34,954 nucleotides of DNA. Origin: an uncultured Pseudomonadota bacterium (GTDB lineage Bacteria > Myxococcota_A > UBA796 > CAJQPC01). This document shows, piece by piece, positions 25,293 through 33,255 of the stretch; the stretch's first letter is position 1; each line of letters opens with the position of its first letter. The DNA is taken from positions 1 through 34,954 of the forward strand of contig CAJXRZ010000066.1 of NCBI GenBank assembly GCA_913060515.1, given 5' to 3'. A model generated the notes under the pieces. The model ran no database searches. It saw only the letters and a program-made list of their open reading frames with translations, and was not told the DNA's origin. The translations under genes were made by a program, and so were the position numbers.

Positions 25293-26507
25293 CTACTCGA
25301 AGCGCAGCTCAATGCTGTCCCCAACCTTCACCGGCCCAACGGCCTTGGCCACTAGGTCCTCGGGTCCTGTGACCATCGGGTCTCCCGAGCGCGAGAGCTT
25401 GGCGCTCACATAGAACTCTTCTGGAACCGCACGGATGACCATGGCTTGGCTCAGGTCAAAGTCCATGGGCAGGGCCCACTCCTTGAGCTGCAAGGCCGCC
25501 AGGGGCGGGCCCCGCTCGGTCTCGCTGGAGCGAACGTAGATGTAGAGCACACCACCAGGCTCCGCGCTGCCTTGAAGGACGCCGGTGACCGCTGGTCCAG
25601 CACCCGCCTGGGGTCCACCAGACTGAGGTCCAGTCTGCGGAGTCTGGGCCGGAGGCATCATCAAGCTGGAGAGCAAGTAGCTAGCAAAGTCCCGCTCCAA
25701 GCTGTCCTCTGCATTGACCACACTCTCACGCAGCAGGGTCTTGGCGCTCTCGGTGTCTTCGGCCTGCATCGCGATGATGGCGCGCCAGATGCGGGCCTCG
25801 TTGGGGGCCTCGGCGCCGAGCGAAGCCAGAGCGGCATTGGCCTCGTCAGTACGGCCAATAAAGACCTTGAGCGCGGCCATATGGGTGACCGTGCAGGGCA
25901 ACTCCGGGGCCGCTACCCGGGAGCGGTCCATCAGGGCCATGGCGCTCTCCAAGTCTCGGGTGAACAGGGCAAACTTGCGCACGGTGCACAACGCAGCCTG
26001 ATCCTCGGGGTTCTCGGCCAAGACCGCCTCGGCCGCAACGACCTCGGGCACGCCAGCCTGTCCACCCCCCTGAGAGGAGCCGGCGTTGCCGGTCATGGAG
26101 CCGTTCTCTTGTCGCTCGGAGACCCCTTGCTGCAAGGCGATCCCCGCGGCCACGATGAACACCAGAGCCATCGCCAAATAGGCGGGCAAGGAGGAGCCAG
26201 GGCTTCCCGTGGAGGGGGGCGGTGGCGGACCGTCCGGGCCTTGGTCCAGCTGCCGCAGCACATCGCCGGTCTTCTCAACCAGGGCGCTTCGGTGCGAGAC
26301 GTAGTCGGCCTCTCCGAGCTTGCCGCGGTCGGCGTCCAGATCCCGAAGCTGACGCATGAGCAGCTCGTGCTCTGCCTTTAGGTCGGCGATGCGGGGGTCG
26401 TGGTCCCAAGACTGGGTCTTGCGAAGGGCCAGGGCCAGTCCAACGACGGCACCCACGAGCACAACGCCGGCTGGCGGGCCCCAGGTGGCAATGCTTAGGT
26501 CCATCAT
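25293..26507 (-). CDS. ccmI: Cytochrome c maturation protein CcmI (TPR subunit of the haem lyase complex)
   Basis: A 404-residue protein. Two membrane helices (about residues 12-28 and 108-125) flank a charged cytoplasmic loop with a coiled-coil start (DHDPRIADLKAEHELLMRQL). A periplasmic TPR-like helical region follows (about 150-275). The C-terminal beta domain (LYIYVRSSETERGPPLAALQ, then FYVSAKLSRSGDPMVTGPED) is the typical CcmI/CycH ending. CcmI holds the C-terminus of the apocytochrome for the CcmF-CcmH lyase. A Pro/Gln/Gly-rich linker (MPPAQTPQTGPQSGGPQAGAG) separates TPR and beta domains. The ATG overlaps the ccmH stop by 4 bp, and it is the last gene of the operon. Confidence 0.88.
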   Translation of the reverse strand: MMDLSIATWGPPAGVVLVGAVVGLALALRKTQSWDHDPRIADLKAEHELLMRQLRDLDADRGKLGEADYVSHRSALVEKTGDVLRQLDQGPDGPPPPPSTGSPGSSLPAYLAMALVFIVAAGIALQQGVSERQENGSMTGNAGSSQGGGQAGVPEVVAAEAVLAENPEDQAALCTVRKFALFTRDLESAMALMDRSRVAAPELPCTVTHMAALKVFIGRTDEANAALASLGAEAPNEARIWRAIIAMQAEDTESAKTLLRESVVNAEDSLERDFASYLLSSLMMPPAQTPQTGPQSGGPQAGAGPAVTGVLQGSAEPGGVLYIYVRSSETERGPPLAALQLKEWALPMDFDLSQAMVIRAVPEEFYVSAKLSRSGDPMVTGPEDLVAKAVGPVKVGDSIELRFE

Positions 26508-26989
26508 TCGTCCAGCTCCCGCAGGACTTGGGCCTGGTAGGGGTCTTCGTTGTCCACGGTCTCGGGCTCAGCCTCCGGTGGGTCCACCGGGGTCTTGGGC
26601 TGACGCACCCACCAAATCCCAGCGCCCACAAAGCCAACAAGCACACCCAGCAGAGGCAGCCAGACCAGGGCCGAGTTGCCGCGCTTGGAGGGGTCCAAGA
26701 CCACGTCGTCGCCGTAGACCAGTACAAAGTAGTCCGAGATCTGCTCGGGGCAGTAGCCCATGGCGAGGGCCTCTCGGATGATGGCCTTCATGCCCAAGGC
26801 CACGGGGGTCTGGGAGCCGGAGACCGACTGACCCGCGCAGATGGGACAGGCCAGCTCGCGACCCAGGTCATCGGTGGCCTCGTCCAAGAGATGGTCCGGA
26901 ACCGCCTCGCACATGGGCGGGTCGGTGAGCGGTACCTCGGCCTGTGCGGTGGGGCTCAAGGCCAAGACAGCCAACAGCATCCAGGTCAT
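26504..26989 (-). CDS. ccmH: Cytochrome c maturation protein CcmH
   Basis: A 161-residue protein with a signal peptide (MTWMLLAVLALSPTAQAE), the redox motif LACPICAGQSVSGSQTP (Cys48 and Cys51, the usual L.CpvCq.qs), and one C-terminal membrane helix (ALVWLPLLGVLVGFVGAGIW). CcmH keeps the apocytochrome CXXCH cysteines reduced and delivers them to the haem lyase. The motif is intact, so the protein should be active. The gene overlaps ccmG and ccmI by 4 bp each. The C-terminal TPR half found in some CcmH proteins is a separate gene here (ccmI). Confidence 0.95.
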   Translation of the reverse strand: MTWMLLAVLALSPTAQAEVPLTDPPMCEAVPDHLLDEATDDLGRELACPICAGQSVSGSQTPVALGMKAIIREALAMGYCPEQISDYFVLVYGDDVVLDPSKRGNSALVWLPLLGVLVGFVGAGIWWVRQPKTPVDPPEAEPETVDNEDPYQAQVLRELDE

Positions 26990-27522
26990 CGAATCGCCTT
27001 CAAGCCGTAGTCCATCACGTTCATGTCCACCGGGCCGTTGTGGCGGTAGCGCATCACCTGGGTGTCATCGATGAAGAAGGTCTCCGGGACCCCCGTCACG
27101 CCGTAGGCGGCCGCGATGGCGCCAGTGGGGTCCATCAAGGTGGGGTAAGCCGAACCGGCACCCTTCAGGTACGCGCGAGCCTTCGCCGGGTTGTCGCCGT
27201 AGAGCACCCCGAAGAACTGAACGTCGGGGTACAAGCTGGCGTTCTGCAGCAGCACGGGGTGCTCCGCCTTGCAGGGCACGCACCAGGTGGCCCAAAAGTT
27301 CAGCACCACCGGCTTGTCCTGGCCGCTGAGCTTCTGGAGCTTTCCGTCCAGATCCTCCAGCTCAAAATCCGGCGCCGGACGCTCGGAGAACACCGTCTCC
27401 TGCTCATCCTCACCAAAACCAAAGGCCAGCAGACCTAGGAAACCCAGGATGGCCAGACCGCCCACGATGAGCAGGATCCAGTTCGGACCGCCCTTGGGGG
27501 CTGAGGAGGCTTGGCCGCTCAT
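26986..27522 (-). CDS. ccmG: Thiol:disulfide interchange protein CcmG (DsbE)
   Basis: A 178-residue membrane-anchored thioredoxin. The ATG at 27520-27522 overlaps the ccmF stop (ATGA) and is preferred to a longer frame running into ccmF. One N-terminal helix (WILLIVGGLAILGFLGLLAF, residues 15-34) is followed by a thioredoxin fold with WATWCVPC (Cys81, Cys84) and the cis-proline loop TGVPETFFID. It passes electrons to CcmH and the apocytochrome in the periplasm. The PDFELEDLDGK stretch is the usual entry strand of the DsbE/ResA group. Confidence 0.95.
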   Translation of the reverse strand: MSGQASSAPKGGPNWILLIVGGLAILGFLGLLAFGFGEDEQETVFSERPAPDFELEDLDGKLQKLSGQDKPVVLNFWATWCVPCKAEHPVLLQNASLYPDVQFFGVLYGDNPAKARAYLKGAGSAYPTLMDPTGAIAAAYGVTGVPETFFIDDTQVMRYRHNGPVDMNVMDYGLKAIR

Positions 27523-29540
27523 GCATCCACCGTCTGCTTGGTCTTGGCTCCCCGCTTTTCCTTGAGCTTGACCAGTCCCGGCCACGAGGCCAACAGACCG
27601 CCGCCAAAGAGCATCAGACCGCCAATCCACACCCACCAGATCACCGGGTGGGTCATCACGCGAACGCTCACGGCCCGGTGGTCATCGCTCAAGCGCGTCA
27701 GGGAGAGGTACAGATCCTCGCTGGGCGCCAAGCGACCAAAGTAGCCAGGGCCTGCGCTGATCACGGCGGGGGTGCCGATGGGCTGGGCCATGGTGTCGTA
27801 GTGGTTCATACGCGGGTCCACCCGGCCCAGGTCGCGGTCTCCGCGGTACACACGCACCCAGGTGACCTCGCTGCGGCGATGGGGCTGCTGCTGGCTCTCG
27901 TAGCCTTCGAAGACCAAGGTGTAGCCCAAAACTTCCTGGGCCTCACCCTGGGTCAGCGTCACGTCCAAGACCTGCTTGTAACCAGCGCTTCCGCCGATTC
28001 CGATTGCCAAGGCCACAATGCCCAAGTGAGCGGTGTAGGCGCCGACCTTGGCCCGGGAGCGAGAGGCGTACTGCCACCAGGCGACCAGCAAGTTCTCGCC
28101 CTTCTTCTTGGCACGGTTCACGGCAGGCTCGATCAGCTCGCGGATCGAGGTCACGCCGGCAAAGGCGGCGGTCACGAAGGTGGCCAGTGGCCAGAAGTCT
28201 CGAACGCCCAGAGCGAAGAGCACCGCGCCCACAACAACGCTGACGGCCGTCGGAACCGCCAGGCGCTTACCAGCCCGCTCCAAGTTTCCATCACCCCAGG
28301 GGAGTGCTGGTCCAACGCCCATAAAGAAGAGAATCGCCACCATCACAGGCAGGGACATCTTGTTGAAGTAGGGCTCGCCCACGCTGATGCGCGCGCCGTC
28401 GTAGGCCTCGCGAATCAAGGGGTACAGCGTGCCGATGAGCACCGTGAAGGTCAGGGCCACAAAGAGCAGGTTGTTCAGCAGGAACACGGCCTCGCGGGAG
28501 ACCACCCCGGCCATCTTGTTCTTGGGCTCCAGGTGGTGCAGGCGCAGGCCCAGCAGCAAGAGCGAGAAGACCAGACAGACCGCGATAAAGCCCAGGAAGA
28601 TGGGACCGATTGGGCCCTCACCAAAGGCGTGCACGGAGTTGAACACCCCGGAGCGCGTCATGAAGGTGCCCAGCATGGTCAGCAGGAAGCTGGCCAAGCC
28701 CAGGGTCAGGGTCCAGCCCTTGAACTGCCCACGGCGCTCCATGACCTGGCTGGAGTGCACAAAGGCAGTCGCGGTCAGCCACGGCATGAAGGCGGCGTTC
28801 TCGACTGGGTCCCAGGCCCAGTAGCCACCCCATCCCAGCACTTCGTAGGACCACCAGCCGCCCAAGAGCAAGCCCAGGGAGAGCCAGCTCCAGGAGAACA
28901 GGGTCCAGCGCCGCAGAGAGCGCATCCAGCTCGCTTCCAAGCGCCCGGCAAGCAGGGCCGATGCGGCCATCGCGAAGGGCACCGCCATGGTGACGTACCC
29001 CATGTACAGAGCCGGCGGATGGATGATCATCAGCACGTGGTTCTGCAGCAGGGCGTTGGGTCCAGGACCGTCCAAGGGGATGGCGCCCGGTGTGGGCAGG
29101 AAGGGGTTGGCGACGCCGGCCACCAGGAAGGTGAAGAAGGCGCCGATGAGCAACAGGACGCCCAGAGCGTAGCTTCCATGCTCCGGATCTCGGGTGCGCA
29201 TCGACCAGGCAAAGACACCCGTAGCGGCCGCCAGGACAAAGCCCCAGAAGAGGATGGAGCCCTCCAGACTAGACCAGAGGGAGACCATCGTGATGGCAAC
29301 GGGCGTGCTGGTGGAGCCCACCTGGGCCACGTAGGAGACCGAGAAGTCGTGCACCAGCAGCGCGTACTCCATCACGCCGGTGGCCAAGGTCATCAGAGCC
29401 GCAAAGGCCAAGCCCATGGCGATGGAGAGCTTCCAGGCCTGGGGGCTGCGGGTCTTGCCCGCGACCAATCCAGCCACGCCACCTGCGGCACAGGCCCCAA
29501 GGGCCAAGAGCACCAAGGTGCGTCCGATCAGCGAGACCAC
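27519..29540 (-). CDS. ccmF: Cytochrome c haem lyase subunit CcmF
   Basis: A 673-residue polytopic membrane protein of normal CcmF length, with about 15 hydrophobic segments. The tryptophan-rich haem-handling motif (GWGGYWAWDPVENAAFMPWL) is complete, and conserved periplasmic-loop histidines are present (VHSSQVMERRG; IIHPPALYMGY). CcmF takes haem from CcmE and, with CcmH/CcmI, attaches it to the apocytochrome. The GTG start at 29538-29540 has AGAGGAG upstream. It is separated from ccmE by 33 bp, the only real gap within the operon. Confidence 0.97.
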   Translation of the reverse strand: MVSLIGRTLVLLALGACAAGGVAGLVAGKTRSPQAWKLSIAMGLAFAALMTLATGVMEYALLVHDFSVSYVAQVGSTSTPVAITMVSLWSSLEGSILFWGFVLAAATGVFAWSMRTRDPEHGSYALGVLLLIGAFFTFLVAGVANPFLPTPGAIPLDGPGPNALLQNHVLMIIHPPALYMGYVTMAVPFAMAASALLAGRLEASWMRSLRRWTLFSWSWLSLGLLLGGWWSYEVLGWGGYWAWDPVENAAFMPWLTATAFVHSSQVMERRGQFKGWTLTLGLASFLLTMLGTFMTRSGVFNSVHAFGEGPIGPIFLGFIAVCLVFSLLLLGLRLHHLEPKNKMAGVVSREAVFLLNNLLFVALTFTVLIGTLYPLIREAYDGARISVGEPYFNKMSLPVMVAILFFMGVGPALPWGDGNLERAGKRLAVPTAVSVVVGAVLFALGVRDFWPLATFVTAAFAGVTSIRELIEPAVNRAKKKGENLLVAWWQYASRSRAKVGAYTAHLGIVALAIGIGGSAGYKQVLDVTLTQGEAQEVLGYTLVFEGYESQQQPHRRSEVTWVRVYRGDRDLGRVDPRMNHYDTMAQPIGTPAVISAGPGYFGRLAPSEDLYLSLTRLSDDHRAVSVRVMTHPVIWWVWIGGLMLFGGGLLASWPGLVKLKEKRGAKTKQTVDA

Positions 29541-29573
29541 GGGGTGCTCCTCTTCAGTCGGCCTGAGCCTGAC

Positions 29574-30038
29574 TTAGTTGGTCTTAAAGTCCTGCTCGAG
29601 CGTCTGGTAGAGCTCGTCGGCAGTGGCGCCCTCTTCGGGTGCTTTGTACTCGTTGCTGTGCTTGACCAGCAGTTGGTCGGCCTCGAAGATGCCGGCCTGG
29701 GTGTAGGTGCCTTCCACCACAACGCCAATGCCCTCGCGCAGCATCTGTGGCGGCGCACCATGGGCGATCACCGGCACCTTGACCTCGTTTGCGTCTACGA
29801 CGACCAGCTTGACGGTCTGGGAAGGCTCATCCCACACCAAGCTGTCCGTCTCTACCAGACCGGCCAGACGGATCTGGGCCCCGTAGGCGTCCTCACCGGC
29901 CTCCATCAGCTGGGTAGGCTCCCAGTAGTAGACCAGGTTCTCCCCCATGTCTGACATAGCGACGAAAGCCAGACCGCCACCTGCGACCAGCAGCGCGCCG
30001 ACCAAGAACAAACGCGAGGTCATGTTGTTGGAGCTCAT
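29574..30038 (-). CDS. ccmE: Haem chaperone CcmE
   Basis: A 154-residue protein with one N-terminal membrane helix (LFLVGALLVAGGGLAFVAM) and an OB-fold periplasmic domain. The haem-linking motif HxxxY is HSNEY (His127, Tyr131), in the stretch FEADQLLVKHSNEY that matches the usual LLaKHdenY block with Ser in place of Asp. The covalent-haem histidine is therefore kept and this is the His-type rather than the Cys-type CcmE. It overlaps the ccmD gene by 4 bp. A short acidic tail follows (PEEGATADELYQTLEQD). Confidence 0.93.
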   Translation of the reverse strand: MSSNNMTSRLFLVGALLVAGGGLAFVAMSDMGENLVYYWEPTQLMEAGEDAYGAQIRLAGLVETDSLVWDEPSQTVKLVVVDANEVKVPVIAHGAPPQMLREGIGVVVEGTYTQAGIFEADQLLVKHSNEYKAPEEGATADELYQTLEQDFKTN

Positions 30039-30352
30039 GAGGTCTTCCTGTTTCTAAGGGCAAGGTATCCGGCGTAGCCCAGCATGGTCAGCCAGGTCAC
30101 GATGTACACAGCCCAAACATAGCCCCAGCCGCTACCCAAGGGAATGGCCCCGTAGCTGTCGTTGCCAATGAAGCCGCCTTCGGGGATGCCGCCGGGGTCA
30201 GCGACGGTCTCCGAGCTGACGGTGGGAGCTTCGCTTGGGGCCTCGCCGAAGGGCTCGGTCTGTGCGCTGGGCGTCTCGACGACGTCTTCGCCACCGTCCG
30301 CGTTCTCGGCCTCTTGGGCGTGGGCCACTGAGAGAAGGATCCAGGGATTCAT
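30035..30352 (-). CDS. ccmD: CcmD-like small membrane protein, unusually long
   Basis: A 105-residue protein in the exact ccmD position between ccmC and ccmE. The C-terminal 30 residues are a membrane helix with CcmD features (YVWAVYIVTWLTMLGYAGY, then the basic end LALRNRKTS). Typical CcmD proteins are 40-70 residues. Here an extra N-terminal signal-like stretch (MNPWILLSVAHAQE) and a 50-residue acidic, Ser/Pro-rich linker (QTEPFGEAPSEAPTVSSET) are added. CcmD helps release holo-CcmE from CcmABC. The call rests mainly on position and the helix. It overlaps both neighbours by 4 bp. Confidence 0.75.
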   Translation of the reverse strand: MNPWILLSVAHAQEAENADGGEDVVETPSAQTEPFGEAPSEAPTVSSETVADPGGIPEGGFIGNDSYGAIPLGSGWGYVWAVYIVTWLTMLGYAGYLALRNRKTS

Positions 30353-31041
30353 TCGGCCCCCAACTCTAGCTGCTTCTGCGCCAGGGGAAGGGTTGGCGCC
30401 GTGTCTTCGCGCTCTAGTCGAGCCCGCTCCTGTTTGGCTCGCTCAGCGGAGAAGGCCACCGCCAAGAAGAGCACCCCAAAGGCAGAGACCCGCAAGGGCC
30501 AGTGCATGGGGTTGGAGACGGTGTCCGGGGAGGAGAGCCCCTGGTGCAGGGAGTTCCACCAGGTGGTCGCGAAGTACACGATGGGCACGTTCACGAAAGC
30601 GATGACCGCGGTCACGCCCGTGATGATGCGGCGCTTGTCGGGGGCATGGAAGAGATTGCGCTGGATGAGCACGCCGGCGAAGAGCGCGATCAAGATGGCC
30701 GTGGTGGTCAGGCGCGGGTCCCAGTCCCAGTACACGCCCCAGGTGGGCTTGGCCCACATCGCGCCCTGGAAGCAGAGCAGGATGTTGAGCACCACACCGA
30801 CCTCGACAAAGCCGACCAGCCAAGACTCCCAGCTGGACTTGGAGGTCCAGAGCGTCCCGATGGCTGCGACGAAGGCGAACAAGTACACCAACATCGCGTT
30901 CCACGCTGTGGGCACGTGGGCGTAGAGAATGCGCCCGACATCGCCCATCATGAACTCAGGCGGTGCAAAGAACAGGCCCCATGCGTGGCCGGTTCCGAGG
31001 AAGAGGACGCCCAGAGCGCCGAGTGCGTAGTGCCACTTCAT
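30349..31041 (-). CDS. ccmC: Haem-handling protein CcmC
   Basis: A 230-residue protein of six membrane helices. The ATG at 31039-31041 overlaps the ccmB stop (ATGA), which decides the start. The tryptophan-rich motif WGVYWDWDPRLTTTAIL and the conserved histidines (ILYAHVPTAWN; SLHQG) are in place. CcmC binds haem and loads it onto CcmE. It lies within the operon between ccmB and ccmD. The charged cytoplasmic C-terminus (EREDTAPTLPLAQKQLELGAE) is longer than in many relatives. Confidence 0.95.
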   Translation of the reverse strand: MKWHYALGALGVLFLGTGHAWGLFFAPPEFMMGDVGRILYAHVPTAWNAMLVYLFAFVAAIGTLWTSKSSWESWLVGFVEVGVVLNILLCFQGAMWAKPTWGVYWDWDPRLTTTAILIALFAGVLIQRNLFHAPDKRRIITGVTAVIAFVNVPIVYFATTWWNSLHQGLSSPDTVSNPMHWPLRVSAFGVLFLAVAFSAERAKQERARLEREDTAPTLPLAQKQLELGAE

Positions 31042-31748
31042 TCGTCGACCACCTTGCCGAAGAGCACTCCGCCGAGCGCCCAATAGATCAGGTTAAAGCA
31101 GATAAGAAGCATGGTCCACGATCCGCCTTGGTCCATCGGGTCACCCTGAATGAGAAAGCCGGTGGCCTTGACCGCCGCCAGCATGCACGGGATGACCAGG
31201 GGGAAGAGAAGGACAGGTAACATCAGCTGTTGCGCCTGAGCCCGCGCAGTGAGCGCGGAATACAGCGTTCCAGGAGCGGAGATGCCCGCGCTGCCCAGAA
31301 GCAGGATGCTGACAAACCGAAGGGGATGCGCCTGGATCTCCACGCTGAACAGGAAGAAGCCGCCTACCAGCACCAGACCTGTGAGCAGGCTCAGAACAAC
31401 CCAGTTCGCGAGCGCCTTTCCGTAGAAGATGGCGCGGGGGTCGACCGGAAGCAGCAGCAGGCCTTCCAAGGCTCCGGACTCCCCTTCCACCTGGAAGCTC
31501 TGAGAGAGCAGCAGGGTCGAGGACAGCAGCGCCGAGAGCCAGACGTAGCCAGCGGCGTGTTTGGCCAACAAGGTGTTGTTGGGTCCAATGGCAAAGCTGA
31601 AGAGCAGCAGCATGGTGCCGGCAAAGACCACCATCGCCACGACCTTGGCGCGTGTGCGCCAGCCCAAGACCAGGTCCTTGACCAGGATCTGCCAGGTCTG
31701 AATGAGCCAGTGTGGGATGTTTCGCTCAGCGCTCGTGGACTCAGGCAT
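31038..31748 (-). CDS. ccmB: Haem exporter permease subunit CcmB
   Basis: A 236-residue membrane protein with six hydrophobic segments. GALEGLLLLPVDPRAIFYGK is the family's cytoplasmic loop, which contacts CcmA. With CcmA and CcmC it forms the ABC complex whose ATP hydrolysis releases haem-loaded CcmE. The ATG lies 3 codons inside the ccmA end (8-bp overlap). The N-terminus starts with a short polar stretch (MPESTSAERNIPHW) before the first helix. Confidence 0.93.
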   Translation of the reverse strand: MPESTSAERNIPHWLIQTWQILVKDLVLGWRTRAKVVAMVVFAGTMLLLFSFAIGPNNTLLAKHAAGYVWLSALLSSTLLLSQSFQVEGESGALEGLLLLPVDPRAIFYGKALANWVVLSLLTGLVLVGGFFLFSVEIQAHPLRFVSILLLGSAGISAPGTLYSALTARAQAQQLMLPVLLFPLVIPCMLAAVKATGFLIQGDPMDQGGSWTMLLICFNLIYWALGGVLFGKVVDE

Positions 31749-32433
31749 GCAGCACGTCCCAAGCGCGGCCTACGTCGATCGCCGGTCCCTGCCAACGCAC
31801 TTGGCCTTGGTGAAGCAGGATGGCGCGGTCGCAGAGGTGACGTGCCCGGTCGACTTGGTGACTGGCCACAATGACCGTCACACCCTCGTCGGTCAGGTCC
31901 TGCAGAAGCGTATCCACAAAGGCAAACCCAGCGGGGTCAAGCTGGCCATAGGGCTCGTCGATGAGCGCCAGCTCGGGCTTCTGGGCCAGCAGCCGAGCGA
32001 AGGACAGGCGCTTGGTCATGCCCGCCGAGTAGGTGCGCACTGGGTCTGGGCGAACCTCCAGCCCCACCCGCTCCAGGTAGGGCTCCACCGGTCCCTGGAT
32101 GCCCAAGAGCCGGTTGAAGATGCGCAGGTTCTCCACCCCGGAGAGATCCCGGTAGATCTGCGGCAGGTGAGAGAGCAGACCCAAGCGCGCCCGCACCTGG
32201 ACCGCGTGTGTGCGCACATCCATCCCGAAGATGTGCAGGCTGCCCAAGCTGGCGCTCTGGGCCGTGGACAGGGTGCGCAAGAGCGTGGTCTTGCCCGAGC
32301 CGTTGGCCCCGACAATCAGCAGCCTTTCCCCAGCCGGAACCTCCAGATCCACTTCGGCCAAGGCCCAGCGGGCGCCGTAGCGGCGGCTGAGCTTTTGTGC
32401 GTGAACGACGGGGCTGGTAGCGCTCGGGGTCAT
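31741..32433 (-). CDS. ccmA: Cytochrome c maturation ABC ATPase CcmA
   Basis: A 230-residue ABC ATPase from the ATG at 32431-32433. Walker A is GANGSGKTT (residues 42-50), the signature is YSAGMTKRLSFARLL (SAGMT in place of LSGGQ, as often seen in CcmA), Walker B is LALIDEP (155-161), the D loop is GQLDPAG and the switch His is in VASHQ (His192). It is the first gene of the operon ccmA-B-C-D-E-F-G-H-I. The frame is open further upstream, but that part lies in the divergent promoter region. ATP hydrolysis drives release of haem-CcmE. Confidence 0.94.
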   Translation of the reverse strand: MTPSATSPVVHAQKLSRRYGARWALAEVDLEVPAGERLLIVGANGSGKTTLLRTLSTAQSASLGSLHIFGMDVRTHAVQVRARLGLLSHLPQIYRDLSGVENLRIFNRLLGIQGPVEPYLERVGLEVRPDPVRTYSAGMTKRLSFARLLAQKPELALIDEPYGQLDPAGFAFVDTLLQDLTDEGVTVIVASHQVDRARHLCDRAILLHQGQVRWQGPAIDVGRAWDVLHA

Positions 32434-32489
32434 GGGACCTGAGTGGGGGGCTGGGCGACCTAACCGTCTGGGCGGGCCGGTACACACAG

Positions 32490-32506
32490 TGCGGCGCAGC
32501 GCCGCA
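32490..32506. promoter_or_regulatory. 17-bp perfect palindrome between the ccm operon and the Ig-repeat lipoprotein
   Basis: TGCGGCGC-A-GCGCCGCA is a perfect dyad in the 156-bp divergent region. It could be an operator serving both promoters or a hairpin in either leader. A TTGACA element (32544-32549) lies between it and the lipoprotein start, but no matching -10 box stands at the proper distance. Chance is not excluded in such GC-rich DNA. Confidence 0.4.
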
Positions 32507-32589
32507 TGCACATCGCCCAAAGTTGGCGGAGGGCCGGAACGCATTGACAAGTTCCTGACGCTGTAGACCGAAGGCCGCCAAGGCCAACT

Positions 32590-33255
32590 ATGACCCGTCT
32601 CATTCCCTTTCCGGGCCTTCTCTTGCTCAGCGCGTGCGCCATGAGCGAGCCACCTGAGCAGCAGATTCAGCTCGGCCCAGCGTCGCCTCAGACCCTGGAC
32701 GCTCTGGAGCTTTTGGTCGATCTCGGTCCCGGGGGAGCCTACGGCGGCGCCTATGGCCATGACAGCGTAAACCTGAACTACGAGCTGGAAATCCGTTGGA
32801 CTGTCGACGGCAGCCCTGTGCCAGAAGTCAACGAAGAAAGGACTGTTCCATCCGATCTCACCAGCAAGGGCCAGGTCTGGCAGGCCCAGGTCCGCGCCGT
32901 CTCTGGGGACCTTGCAGGCCCCATCGCCAGGGCCGAGCTGCAGATCCTCAACACCCCTCCAAGCGCCTCCCTGACCTTGGAGCCGGTGCCGCCAGCAGAC
33001 CAAGATCTGGTGGTCGAGATCCAAGGCAGCGACGTGGACCAAGACAGCGTCACCTTCAGCTACAGCTGGACTCGGGATGGCGAGTTGACCACTTGGACGA
33101 GCGATACCGTACCCATGAGCGCCACGGCACGCGGCGAGATCTGGGAGGTCAGTGTGATCCCGCATGACGGGGAACAAAGGAGAAAGCGCGACCGCCACGG
33201 CAAGCATCGCCAACGTCTTGCCGGAAGTCTTGCAGGTGGAAATCCAGCCCTCTGA
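32590..33255 (+). CDS. Ig-repeat lipoprotein, N-terminal part (frameshifted)
   Basis: This is the start of a very large surface lipoprotein. Residues 1-16 are the lipoprotein signal (LLLLSAC; lipid Cys at residue 16). A non-repeated stretch of about 130 residues follows, then the first Ig-like repeat with SDVDQDSVTFSYSWTRDGE. At 33175-33181 the sequence CAAAGGA breaks the frame. The present reading goes off into a basic, non-homologous tail (RRKRDRHGKHRQRLAG) and stops at 33255. Removing one A gives HDGEQGESATATASI, which matches the PNDGE.DG.... block of the later repeats, and then joins the open frame to the right edge. So one base has been inserted, in reality or in the assembly. Confidence 0.85.
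   Translation: MTRLIPFPGLLLLSACAMSEPPEQQIQLGPASPQTLDALELLVDLGPGGAYGGAYGHDSVNLNYELEIRWTVDGSPVPEVNEERTVPSDLTSKGQVWQAQVRAVSGDLAGPIARAELQILNTPPSASLTLEPVPPADQDLVVEIQGSDVDQDSVTFSYSWTRDGELTTWTSDTVPMSATARGEIWEVSVIPHDGEQRRKRDRHGKHRQRLAGSLAGGNPAL

Noticed and set aside
27648-29954. A 768-residue open frame on the plus strand opposite ccmF
   Set aside because: It is antisense to a clear CcmF with all haem-handling motifs; its Gln/His/Gly-rich composition is a mirror artefact.
32544-32572. Sigma70 promoter for the Ig-repeat lipoprotein
   Set aside because: TTGACA is a perfect -35 box, but no -10-like sequence is found 16-18 bp downstream; the TGTAGA element is only 12 bp away.
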